The notes beneath the pieces are model-generated. The model had not been told where the DNA came from. It saw nothing but the letters and a program-made list of their open reading frames with translations, and ran no database searches. Of a stretch of DNA of 64,000 nt, positions 36,594 through 44,737 are shown in pieces. This DNA is from an uncultured Eggerthellaceae bacterium (GTDB lineage: Bacteria > Actinomycetota > Coriobacteriia > Coriobacteriales > Eggerthellaceae). Position 1 is the stretch's first letter. Each line of letters starts with the position of its first letter. Made by a program: the position numbers and the translations under genes. The stretch spans positions 78,143 to 142,142 of the forward strand of contig CANQRF010000004.1 of NCBI GenBank assembly GCA_947626195.1, written 5' to 3'.

Positions 36594-37256
36594 ATGAGGA
36601 ACGGTATGCAGCAAAAGGACTCAAAATCGAAGATCGTGTTCGAGGTGTTGCGCGACCGCATCCTCGTCAACAGCCTGCGCCCGGGCGATGTACTCGGCGA
36701 GGTCGCGCTGACCGAGGAGTTCGGCGTGAGCCGCACGCCCGTGCGCGAGGCGCTGCAGAAGCTCGAGCGCCTCGGCTTGGTGGAGATCCGCGATGGCGCG
36801 GGCACCTTCGTCACCGACGTCGACCAGAAGAACATGCGCTCCGCCTATGAGATCCGCTGCGCGTTGGAAAAGCTCGCGCTGGAAACATGCCTCGATCATA
36901 TTGAGGAACAGGAACTCGATCGTCTCGAGGAGCTCTTCGCGGGTTTCTTGAGCCAGCTTGAGGGGGGCGGGCGCCACGTGTCGTTCGAGACGATGGCGTT
37001 CGCCGAATGGGAGCTGCACGATCTCATCGTGGAGCGCAGCGAGAACACGCTCATCGCAGAGGCGGTGGAGAGTCTGACGGCTGTCATGCGCCGCTATCAG
37101 GTGCGCTACATCTCCGGCTATCTTCGCGCGGCGCGGGAGCACCTTGCGCTGATCGCCTGCATGCGCGCCCGTGATGTCAAGGGGGCGCAGCGCATCATCG
37201 ACGAGCACCTCCAAGCGCGCATCTCGTGGAATCCACCCGAGGATCAATCGGCCTGA
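36594..37256 (+). CDS. GntR-family transcriptional regulator (FadR/FCD type)
   Basis: 220 aa. The N-terminal winged helix (LRDRILVNSLRPGDVLGEVALTEEFGVSRTPVREALQKLERLGLVE, seen as several short conserved blocks) is typical of GntR; the C-terminal FCD domain (about residues 80-215) contains the helical ligand/metal pocket with EIRCALEKLALE and EWELHDLIVE and a final REHLALIACM histidine block. ATG 36594 has AGGAG 8 bases upstream. Heads the dehydrogenase-TRAP operon and most likely controls it in response to the transported compound. Confidence 0.92.
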   Translation: MRNGMQQKDSKSKIVFEVLRDRILVNSLRPGDVLGEVALTEEFGVSRTPVREALQKLERLGLVEIRDGAGTFVTDVDQKNMRSAYEIRCALEKLALETCLDHIEEQELDRLEELFAGFLSQLEGGGRHVSFETMAFAEWELHDLIVERSENTLIAEAVESLTAVMRRYQVRYISGYLRAAREHLALIACMRARDVKGAQRIIDEHLQARISWNPPEDQSA

Positions 37257-37299
37257 CCAAGTGAGAACTCGAGGAAAAGAAGGTAAGAAAGCAACGACT

Positions 37300-38277
37300 A
37301 TGCACATCGACATCGATACCAAATTCGTCATGCTCATCGGCACGCCGCTCCATCAATCGTTTGCGGCGCGGATGCAAAACGCCGGCTACGCCGCGGCGGG
37401 GCTGAACATGCACTATTTCTATTGCCAAGCGGACTCCTCGCACTTGAGGGAGATTCTCGAGGGGCTGCGGTATACGCCGGCGTTCATCGGCGCCGCGATC
37501 ACGCGCCCGAACAAGGTGGCGGTGCTTTCCTGCCTCGATGCGCTCGATCCGCTCTGCGAGAAGATGGGCGCCTGCAACACCGTGGTGAAGGACGCAAGCG
37601 ATCGCCTCATCGGCTATAACACCGACGGTGTGGGCTTCTATACCTCGCTCGCGAAAGACGGCGGCTTTGAAGCCGCTGGTAAAACGTTTTTCTGCCTCGG
37701 CGCCGGCGGGGCGGGGCGCTCGATCTGCGCCGCCCTTGCCGATAACGGCGCCAAGGAGATATTCGTCACCGATGTGAACGGGGAAAGCGCCGCGGCTCTC
37801 GTCGCCGACATCAACAAGCATTTCGCGCCGGTCGCCCAAGCGGTGCGTTTCGGCGATTTCGCCAAGGTGCCCGCTTGCGATTGCGTGATCAACGCGACCG
37901 GCATCGGGATGGGAAGAGCCGTGGGGTTGACGCCGCTTCCGCCCGAATACATCAGCGCAGGGCAGTTCTATTTCGACGCCTGCTACAACCCCGAGAAGAC
38001 CCAGTTCCTTCTCAATGCGCAGGAGAGGGGCTGCCAAATACTCAACGGGCTTGGCATGTCGCTTTACCAAGGGGCGGCTCAGATCAAGCTCTGGACGGGA
38101 CAAGACGCCCCGCTCGATGTGATGCGCCACGAGCTCGAGACGATCGTCGATGAGCTGAATCGCGCCCATCGGTTGGCCGACGCCCCCGCGACGACGCGTG
38201 CGGCCCTTGAGGCGATGGAAAGCATGGCGCACGATGCCGCACATAATGGTTCTCTGGAAGAAGGAGGCAGGCTATGA
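37300..38277 (+). CDS. Shikimate/quinate dehydrogenase-like oxidoreductase
   Basis: 325 aa with the AroE fold. Expected catalytic lysine is in ITRPNKVAV and aspartate in GYNTDGVGF; GAGGAGRSI binds the nucleotide and NGLGMSLYQGAAQ is the C-terminal substrate block. The N-terminal substrate motif is altered: GTPLHQSFAARMQ keeps one serine but has alanine where AroE has the second serine of S-x-S. Residues after 275 extend the usual AroE length. Encoded between a GntR regulator and a TRAP transporter, it probably acts in catabolism of an imported polyol acid rather than aromatic biosynthesis. Confidence 0.85.
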   Translation: MHIDIDTKFVMLIGTPLHQSFAARMQNAGYAAAGLNMHYFYCQADSSHLREILEGLRYTPAFIGAAITRPNKVAVLSCLDALDPLCEKMGACNTVVKDASDRLIGYNTDGVGFYTSLAKDGGFEAAGKTFFCLGAGGAGRSICAALADNGAKEIFVTDVNGESAAALVADINKHFAPVAQAVRFGDFAKVPACDCVINATGIGMGRAVGLTPLPPEYISAGQFYFDACYNPEKTQFLLNAQERGCQILNGLGMSLYQGAAQIKLWTGQDAPLDVMRHELETIVDELNRAHRLADAPATTRAALEAMESMAHDAAHNGSLEEGGRL

Positions 38278-38996
38278 CGCGTGCCGTTCGCTGGCTCGAC
38301 CTTCATTTCGAGGAGGCGATCCTCGTCTTCCTGCTCGTGGTGATCGCCTGCGTGGAGCTGCTCCAAGTCGTTTGCCGGAACATCCCCGGCATCCCCTCGC
38401 TCACGTGGGCGGAGGAGCTCTGCCGTTTCGCATGGATCGCTACCGTGTTTCTCTCGCTGCCGTTCACCATCCGCACCTCGAACATGCTGCGCGTGAGCGT
38501 GCTCCTCGACGCCTTGCCCGACAAGGCGCACAACTTCCTCAACATCCTCGTGGATGCCCTCACCTGCGCGATGATGGCGGTGCTCGCGGTGAACGCGGTT
38601 GCCGTCATGACGAGCATCTATGAGAGCGGCGAGACCTCGCCGGCGATGCTCTTCCCCATGTGGATCATGTATCTCATCGTGGTCGTGGGATTCATCTTGG
38701 GCTTTCTGCGCAGCATCCAGATGGCGATCATCCACATCATCCATTTCAACGAGCGGCCGATCACCCAGCTCGAGGCGCAGATCGAGCGCGAGGCCGCCGA
38801 GGATTGGCTGCGCCCCGCCATCGAGGGCGAAGACGCCGTGGGAGCCGTGAACGTGGCAAGCGCCGATGACGCCGCCAATGCCGTGGGAGCCGCCAACTCG
38901 GCGAGCACGTCGAGCGCGGCAGGTGCCGGAGGCGCGACGAACACGGCAGATTCTTCCGCGCCCTCGCCCCGTTCCTCGAAAGGGGGTGAGCGCTGA
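38274..38996 (+). CDS. TRAP transporter small permease (DctQ type)
   Basis: 240 aa with four membrane helices (about residues 15-37, 50-70, 90-115, 128-152) and the family's WAEELCRFAW block. It is longer than usual DctQ (about 160-180 aa) because of an Ala/Ser-rich tail (residues about 185-240) in the cytoplasm. ATGA overlap with the dehydrogenase stop, TGATG overlap with the large permease. Confidence 0.88.
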   Translation: MTRAVRWLDLHFEEAILVFLLVVIACVELLQVVCRNIPGIPSLTWAEELCRFAWIATVFLSLPFTIRTSNMLRVSVLLDALPDKAHNFLNILVDALTCAMMAVLAVNAVAVMTSIYESGETSPAMLFPMWIMYLIVVVGFILGFLRSIQMAIIHIIHFNERPITQLEAQIEREAAEDWLRPAIEGEDAVGAVNVASADDAANAVGAANSASTSSAAGAGGATNTADSSAPSPRSSKGGER

Positions 38997-40285
38997 TGCC
39001 TGCCGTTCTCGTTTTCGGGATCTTCCTCATCCTCATCGCGTTCTCGGTGCCGATTGGCATCGCGATGGTGGCGGGCACGGTGGCCCCGATCGCCATCACC
39101 GGCTACGGCGGAAGCCTCACGCAGCTCGTGTTCAACACGTTCTCGGGAGCGAACTCCACGCCCATCCTCGCGGTGCCGCTCTTCATCCTCGCGGGCATCA
39201 TCATGGCCGAGGGCGGCATCTCGAAAAAGCTCTTCAGCTTCTTCGCGTACTTCGTCGGGCGCTTTTCCGGTGGCATCCCGTGCGCGGTCATCATGACCTG
39301 CCTGTTCTACGGCGCCATCTCGGGTTCGGGGCCGGCGACGGCTGCGGCGGTGGGCGCGATGTGCGTGCCGTTCATGGTGTCGCTCGGCTATGACCGCACG
39401 TGGAGCGCCGGCATGGTGGCGGTTGCGGGCGGCCTCGGCGTCATCATCCCGCCCTCGATTCCCTTCGTCCTCTACTCGCTTGCGACGGGCGTCTCCACCG
39501 GCGCACTCTTCCTCGGCGGCATTCTTCCGGGCATTCTCATCGCGCTCGTGATGATGATCTACGCGGTTGTCTATTGCCGGCGCAAGGGGGAGAACCGCGA
39601 GCTCGTCACCAAGACGATGGATGAGCTGCGCGCGCAAGGGCTCGGCCATCTGTTCCTCGACAGCCTGCCCGCGCTGCTTTGCCCCGTCATCGTGCTCGGC
39701 GGCATCTACTCGGGCATCGTGACGCCCACCGAGGCGGCCTGCGTGAGCGTGTTCTATGCCCTGTTCGTCTCGCTCTTCATCTACAAGACGATCCGCTTCA
39801 AAGGGATTCTCACCATCCTCACGAGCTCGCTGCGCACCTACGCGGGTCTCGCCTTCGTCCTCGCGTTCGCCACGGCCTTCGGACGGGTGCTCGCGCTCAC
39901 GCGGGCGACGAACGCCATCACCACATTCATAACGTCGAGCTTCTCGAATCTCTGGATCGCCATCACGGTGCTCGTGGTCCTCTTCCTCCTGCTCGGCATG
40001 GTGATGGACACCGGCCCCGCGATCATCATCCTCGCCCCGATTCTGCTGCCGGCGATGCAGGCGATGGGGATGGATCCCGTGCACTTCGGCGTCATCCTCG
40101 TGTGCTGCCTTTCGGTGGGGCTGGCGACGCCGCCGTTCGGACTCAATCTCTTCGTTGTCGGCAACCTCACGTCCGAGAAGCCGCTCTCCATCGCGCGGCG
40201 CTCGATGCCGTTCATCGCGGCGTTCCTTATCGCGCTCGTTCTGATCGTCTACGTGCCGTGGTTCTCGGTCGCGTTCTTAGGTTAG
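38996..40285 (+). CDS. TRAP transporter large permease (DctM type)
   Basis: 429 aa with about 12 hydrophobic segments: the ion-coupled carrier subunit. Family blocks include VPLFILAGIIM, SGSGPATAAAVGAMCVPFM, GVIIPPSIPFVLYSLATGVSTGALFLGGILPG and PPFGLNLFVVG. Likely driven by sodium, as known TRAP systems are. Overlaps both neighbours closely. Confidence 0.95.
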   Translation: MPAVLVFGIFLILIAFSVPIGIAMVAGTVAPIAITGYGGSLTQLVFNTFSGANSTPILAVPLFILAGIIMAEGGISKKLFSFFAYFVGRFSGGIPCAVIMTCLFYGAISGSGPATAAAVGAMCVPFMVSLGYDRTWSAGMVAVAGGLGVIIPPSIPFVLYSLATGVSTGALFLGGILPGILIALVMMIYAVVYCRRKGENRELVTKTMDELRAQGLGHLFLDSLPALLCPVIVLGGIYSGIVTPTEAACVSVFYALFVSLFIYKTIRFKGILTILTSSLRTYAGLAFVLAFATAFGRVLALTRATNAITTFITSSFSNLWIAITVLVVLFLLLGMVMDTGPAIIILAPILLPAMQAMGMDPVHFGVILVCCLSVGLATPPFGLNLFVVGNLTSEKPLSIARRSMPFIAAFLIALVLIVYVPWFSVAFLG

Positions 40286-40294
40286 GTGGTTGGT

Positions 40295-41389
40295 ATGGAG
40301 AATACGGCTCAAGGTATGACGAGAAAGCAGATCCTCGCGTGCGTTTTCGCGGTGGTGCTTGCCGTGCTGCTCGCGGCATTGCTCGTGGCGGGGGCGCTTT
40401 CCGCGAATGCCGACGACAACCTCGGCGACGTTCCCGAGGAATATGCCGATCTGCCGACGACGATCCTCATCGGCGCCGATTCGACGGGCAAGGACTCGGC
40501 GGGGCAGTTTTTCGGCGAGCTCATCGCCGAGCGCGTGAGCGACATCACGGGTGGCAAGCTGACGATCGACTACCACGCGAACGGCGACTTGGGCGGCGAC
40601 GCCGACCTGCTGCGCCAGGTGCAATACGACGATATCCAGCTCGTGGTCTGCCAGACGGCGCCGGTGGTGTCGTTCGTGCCGGAGATGGCGGTGTTCGATC
40701 TGCCGATGGCGTTCGCGACGGCGGACGGCGACACGATCGATGCGGTGCTGAACGGCGAGAACGCGTTCTCGGAGAGCCTGCAAGAGGCCTATGGCGCGGC
40801 GGGGCTGCACCTGCTCGGTTTCTTGCAGAACGCCACCTTCCGCCTGACCACCTCGAACAAGGAGCTGCGCACCCTCGAGGATTTCCAGCACCTGCAGATC
40901 AGGACGATGGAGAACTCGAACCATATGGCGTTTTGGCAGGCCATCGGCGCGGAGCCGACGCCGCTTGCGTGGTCAGAGCTCTACATCTCGCTGCAAAACG
41001 GCACGGTGGACGCCGAGGAGAATGCGGCGGATTCCATTCTCGGCGCGAGCTTCCAAGAAGTGCAGGCGTATTTGGCCGACACGAACCACATCCTCTACTG
41101 CAATCAGGTGTGCATGAACGAGGATGCGTGGGAGGGCCTCGCGCCCGCCTATCAGGATGCGCTGCAGCAGGCCGTCGCCGAGGCGATCGCCGAGATGCGC
41201 CCGCAGATGACGGCGATCGACGCCGAGAGCAAGGAGGCGCTCGTGGCCGGCGGGATGGAGATCATCGATTACGACGAGTCGTTCTTCGCCGATGTGCTCG
41301 CCTTGCCGAGTGTGCAAGAGCTCTATGCCACGATCGACGAGCAGACCGGCGGCCTCGGCACCGTCTTGCAGGATGAGTTGGGGAAATAG
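40295..41389 (+). CDS. TRAP transporter substrate-binding protein (DctP type)
   Basis: 364 aa. An N-terminal hydrophobic helix (about residues 11-34) ends in ALSANA, a plausible signal-peptidase I site; there is no lipobox cysteine. The mature part follows the DctP pattern: LIAERVSDITGGKLTIDYHANGDLGGDADLLRQVQ, FLQNATFRLTTSNKELRTLEDFQHLQIRTMEN (the conserved Arg that usually grips a carboxylate), and ELYISLQNGTVDAEENAADSI, each given here as scattered blocks. Substrate is therefore probably an organic acid. Start ATG 40295 with AGGTGG before it. Confidence 0.92.
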   Translation: MENTAQGMTRKQILACVFAVVLAVLLAALLVAGALSANADDNLGDVPEEYADLPTTILIGADSTGKDSAGQFFGELIAERVSDITGGKLTIDYHANGDLGGDADLLRQVQYDDIQLVVCQTAPVVSFVPEMAVFDLPMAFATADGDTIDAVLNGENAFSESLQEAYGAAGLHLLGFLQNATFRLTTSNKELRTLEDFQHLQIRTMENSNHMAFWQAIGAEPTPLAWSELYISLQNGTVDAEENAADSILGASFQEVQAYLADTNHILYCNQVCMNEDAWEGLAPAYQDALQQAVAEAIAEMRPQMTAIDAESKEALVAGGMEIIDYDESFFADVLALPSVQELYATIDEQTGGLGTVLQDELGK

Positions 41390-41405
41390 ACGTTCTCAAC
41401 GCGTT

Positions 41406-42020
41406 CTAGATATACGAGAAGATGCAGCAGAGGGCGAAGCCTGCGACGATGACGGCGAACACCACGTTGGCGATTTTCTCAGGGAGGGCGCGCAGGCCCT
41501 CGCAGATGAGCGGGTAGAGCACCCACACGTAGAGCATCGCGACAACGCCGATGACCACGTCGTTCACCAACCACGCTTGCCCAAAGACGTTGAGGGGGAG
41601 CTGCGAGTTGTCCCAATACGGGTATTCGCCCAGCTCGTCGGGCTGGTTCACGATGAGCCCGAAGACGAGCTCCATGACCATGCTGAGGAAGACGGCGAAG
41701 ACGAAGGACTCGAGCACCGCGCCGAGAACCGTCTTGCGCCGCTTGAGCATGTGCTCTTTGATGGGCTCGATGACGAGCGTCATGACGACGGCGCCGATGC
41801 CGTAGACCCAGTAGGGGTGATACCAAGGGTCGGTCCACACATCGTAGTCGTCGCCGACGATGCTGAAGCACTCGTTCATGAAGGTGCAGTAGGGGATCTC
41901 GAGCCAATGGCCGACGATGTTGAAGATGCAGAAGCAGATGACGAGGCTTCGCCAGAACACCCATGTCTGCGGAGCGAAGTAACCGGTTTCGGCTTGTTTG
42001 GAAAACAGCTTCAATGCCAT
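41406..42020 (-). CDS. Putative ABC-transporter type IV (CmpB-like) membrane protein
   Basis: 204 aa with about five hydrophobic segments, pattern HWLEIPYC, VIEPIKEHMLKRRKT, ESFVFAVFLSMVMELVFG and NVFGQAWLVND followed by a helix, similar to the PF06541 group of bacterial integral membrane proteins of unknown function. Convergent with the TRAP operon (16 bases between the stops). Family assignment is by resemblance. Confidence 0.65.
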   Translation of the reverse strand: MALKLFSKQAETGYFAPQTWVFWRSLVICFCIFNIVGHWLEIPYCTFMNECFSIVGDDYDVWTDPWYHPYWVYGIGAVVMTLVIEPIKEHMLKRRKTVLGAVLESFVFAVFLSMVMELVFGLIVNQPDELGEYPYWDNSQLPLNVFGQAWLVNDVVIGVVAMLYVWVLYPLICEGLRALPEKIANVVFAVIVAGFALCCIFSYI

Positions 42021-42353
42021 GTCTCGCGCACGCTTTCGTCGTAGGGGCCCTGCGGGGCTTTTGCGGCCGGTGATCTGCCGGATTCCTTACTTCAAGAGCC
42101 TAAACCATCGGGCGTCGGAAACAACCACGACGAGGTTACGAGCTGGGAATCGTTTCCATACGGCGGAAGCGGCGCAGCAGCACGTTTAAGGTCGATCTTG
42201 GAGCGGCATTCGAGCGGCATCAGAGCGACTTTGGGCGATTTTGCACGATTTTGACGGATTTTCCTTTCCGAAAAAGATGGTTTGATTGTTGACTTGGGGA
42301 AAGGGCGCTGATAGGATAAACGCTTGCGTTTAATCACTTTCGAGGAGTAATTC
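42021..42353. other. 333-bp region upstream of rplU with helically spaced repeats
   Basis: No gene is supported. GAGCGGCAT repeats at 42201 and 42212 and GAGCGACTT at 42223 (11-base period); TTTT tracts then follow at 42239, 42249 and 42259, exactly 10 bases apart. This gives a run of about 60 bases with one repeat per helical turn, ending about 27 bases before the -35 box. Such phased tracts bend DNA and could stimulate the promoter. Confidence 0.6.
42289..42317 (+). promoter_or_regulatory. Strong promoter of rplU-rpmA
   Basis: TTGACT (42289-42294), 17 bases, TAGGAT (42312-42317). Transcription would start near 42324, with GAGGAG before ATG 42354. Confidence 0.8.
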
Positions 42354-42959
42354 ATGTACGCAATTGTTAAAACGGGTGGTAAGCAGTACAAAGTTGCCGC
42401 AGGAGATGTCATCAGCATCGAGAAGCTGCCGGTAGAGGTCGGTTCAACGGTGAACCTCGATGCGATCTGCATTGTCGATGGGGACAAGGTCGAGACCGAT
42501 CCTACGAAGGCGGCCGAGACGGCGGTCGTCGCCGAAGTGCTTGAGCAGTATAAAGACAAGAAGCAGCTCGTCTTCAAGTTCAAGAAGCGCAAGAACTATC
42601 ACAAGCTGCAAGGCCATCGCCAACGCCTGACGCGCGTACGCATCGTGTCGGTCGGCAGCGAAAAGGCCCCTGAGGCGGCGCCGAAGGCAAAGGCCGCGAA
42701 GGCCGAGGAGGCAGCGCCCGCCGAGGCGGCTGCGGCGTCCAAGGCCGAGGCAGTTGCTGTGAATGAGGAGAAGGCCGCCAAGGCACCGGCGAAGTCAGCC
42801 GCGAAGACGACCGCGAAGACCGTGGAGAAGACAGCCGACGAGAAGAAGGCCGCCAAGGCAGATGCCAAGGACGGCGCCGCCGACGCCGAGCCCGCGAAGA
42901 AGACCACGCGCAAGCGGGCGCCGAAGAAGGAAGAAGCCGCGTCTGAAGACGCCGAATAG
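42354..42959 (+). CDS. rplU: 50S ribosomal protein L21 with long C-terminal extension
   Basis: Residues 1-103 are a normal L21 (MYAIVKTGGKQYKVAAGDV, FKFKKRKNYHKLQGHRQRLTRVRI). The remaining about 98 residues are Ala/Lys/Glu-rich low-complexity sequence without aromatic residues, ending RKRAPKKEEAASEDAE. The tail is in frame, has a normal stop and is followed by rpmA 20 bases later, so it is not a frameshift product. Its role (RNA contact, disorder, or lineage-specific expansion) is unknown. Confidence 0.96.
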   Translation: MYAIVKTGGKQYKVAAGDVISIEKLPVEVGSTVNLDAICIVDGDKVETDPTKAAETAVVAEVLEQYKDKKQLVFKFKKRKNYHKLQGHRQRLTRVRIVSVGSEKAPEAAPKAKAAKAEEAAPAEAAAASKAEAVAVNEEKAAKAPAKSAAKTTAKTVEKTADEKKAAKADAKDGAADAEPAKKTTRKRAPKKEEAASEDAE

Positions 42960-42979
42960 ACAGGTAGGAGGAAACTGAC

Positions 42980-43231
42980 ATGGCACATAAGAAAGGGTTG
43001 GGCTCCTCGCGCAACGGACGCGATTCCCATGCGCAACGACTTGGCGTCAAGCGCTTTGCCGGCGAGTTCGTCCATACGGGCAATATCATCGTGCGCCAGC
43101 GCGGCACGCATTTCCATCCCGGCGAGAATGTCGGCCGCGGCAAGGACGACACCTTGTTCGCGCTCTGCGACGGCACGCTTGAATTCACGAAGGGTGTGAA
43201 GCGCAAGATACATGTCCATCCTGTCGCGTAA
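42980..43231 (+). CDS. rpmA: 50S ribosomal protein L27
   Basis: 83 aa. [26 protein letters not shown] starts directly with the mature-type N-terminus, with no cleaved leader of the Firmicutes sort. GGTAGGAGG precedes the ATG. Followed by a terminator, so rplU-rpmA form one unit. Confidence 0.97.
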   Translation: MAHKKGLGSSRNGRDSHAQRLGVKRFAGEFVHTGNIIVRQRGTHFHPGENVGRGKDDTLFALCDGTLEFTKGVKRKIHVHPVA

Positions 43232-43253
43232 CGGATTTTCACGTATTCTCCCG

Positions 43254-43281
43254 CCCCTTACCCAGTAAGGGGTATTTTTTT
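43254..43281 (+). terminator. Rho-independent terminator after rpmA
   Basis: An 8-bp perfect stem CCCCTTAC / GTAAGGGG with a 3-base loop runs into TATTTTTTTA. It lies 22 bases after rpmA and separates the ribosomal unit from obgE; TAGAAT just after it may be part of an obgE promoter. Confidence 0.85.
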
Positions 43282-43339
43282 ATAGAATGGCAAAAAACAC
43301 CATGTGCGGTGAAAGCGTTTTGAAAACCAGAGGAAGCGA

Positions 43340-44737
43340 ATGTTTGTCGATCGGGTTCATATCTATGTGAAAGGCGGGGATGGCGGAGCCGGCTGCATGT
43401 CGTTTCGCCGTGAGGCCCATGTGCCGAAGGGCGGCCCCGACGGGGGCAGCGGCGGTTTCGGCGGCAATGTCATCGTGCGCGCCGACACCTCGACCTCGTC
43501 GCTCATCGAATACCGCTTCAAGCACCATTTCAAAGCAAGTCGGGGCACCCATGGGAAGGGCTCGAAGATGGACGGCGCCCGTGGCGAGGACCTTATCCTG
43601 CGCGTTCCCGTTGGCACGTTGGTCCGCGAGTATGACGAGGACACGAAGGAAACCGGCGAGATCATCGCCGACCTCACGCATGAGGGCGATTCCGTCATCG
43701 TGGCCAGAGGCGGCGTCGGGGGCCGCGGAAACACGCACTTCGTCACCTCGACGCGGCGCGCGCCCGCTTTCGCCGAGCTCGGCGAGCCGGGGCAGGAGAT
43801 GTGGATCGAGCTCGAGATGAAGCTCCTTGCCGACGCCGCGCTCGTCGGCATGCCCTCGGCGGGCAAATCATCGCTCATCGCGAAGCTCTCCGCCGCGCGT
43901 CCGAAGATCGCCGACTATCCCTTCACAACGCTCGTGCCAAACCTCGGCGTGGCGACCACGGGCGACGAGAGCTTCGTCGTCGCGGACATCCCGGGGCTGA
44001 TCGAGGGGGCGCACGAGGGTCGCGGACTCGGCCATGAGTTCCTGCGCCATATCGAACGATCGGCGCTCATCGTGCATATCGTTGATATGACCGGCGGCTT
44101 CGAGGGGCGCGATCCGCTCACCGACTACGACGTCATCAACCGCGAGATCGCGCTCTATGCGGCCGAGCTCGCCGATCGCCCGCGCGTCGTCGTGGCGAAC
44201 AAGATCGACGTCGCGGGAACCGAGAAGGCTTGCGAGCGCCTCGCCGAGCGCGTGCGCGCCGACGCCCTCGCCGAGGTCGGGGGCGACGAGTTCCTCCTCA
44301 GCGAGAGCAAGACCGATCCGAAGCTCTACCGCATCTCGGCCCTGACGGGAGAGGGCGTCGAGCAGCTGAAGGCGGCGCTGGCGACGAAGGTTGCGGCGAT
44401 CCGCGAGGCCCAGCGCGAGCTGGCGGCGTCCCAGACCCGTTACGACCACGTCTGGGAGCTCAAGCGCGACGAGAAGGACAAGCAGTTTCGGGTGCGCAAG
44501 CTCTCGGACGGCATCTTCCGCGTCTCGGGGGGCGCCGTTGAGCGCATGGTCGTCCAGACCGATTGGGAAAACGAGGAAGCGATCGTTTTTCTGCAGCATC
44601 GTCTGCGGCGGATGGGCGTCGATGCGGCGCTCGAGGAAGCCGGAGCGGTTGACGGCGATGAGATCCGCATCGTCGGACGCGCCTTCACGTTCGAGTCGAG
44701 CTCTTCGGCAGACCCCTATCGGGAGCTCGACCTATGA
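43340..44737 (+). CDS. obgE: Obg GTPase
   Basis: Essential GTPase in 50S assembly and stress control. The Gly-rich Obg fold (MFVDRVHIYVKGGDGGAGCMSFRRE and repeated KGGPDGG-like turns) covers residues 1-158; the G domain has GMPSAGKSS, DIPGLIEGA and NKID; the C-terminal OCT domain (about 385-450) has KLSDGIFRVSGGAVERMV. 465 aa. The stop overlaps the proB start (ATGA). Confidence 0.97.
   Translation: MFVDRVHIYVKGGDGGAGCMSFRREAHVPKGGPDGGSGGFGGNVIVRADTSTSSLIEYRFKHHFKASRGTHGKGSKMDGARGEDLILRVPVGTLVREYDEDTKETGEIIADLTHEGDSVIVARGGVGGRGNTHFVTSTRRAPAFAELGEPGQEMWIELEMKLLADAALVGMPSAGKSSLIAKLSAARPKIADYPFTTLVPNLGVATTGDESFVVADIPGLIEGAHEGRGLGHEFLRHIERSALIVHIVDMTGGFEGRDPLTDYDVINREIALYAAELADRPRVVVANKIDVAGTEKACERLAERVRADALAEVGGDEFLLSESKTDPKLYRISALTGEGVEQLKAALATKVAAIREAQRELAASQTRYDHVWELKRDEKDKQFRVRKLSDGIFRVSGGAVERMVVQTDWENEEAIVFLQHRLRRMGVDAALEEAGAVDGDEIRIVGRAFTFESSSSADPYRELDL

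Noticed and set aside
39679..41376. 565-codon frame spanning dctM and dctP in another phase
   Set aside because: Arg/His-rich shadow; the dctM and dctP frames have family blocks and proper starts.
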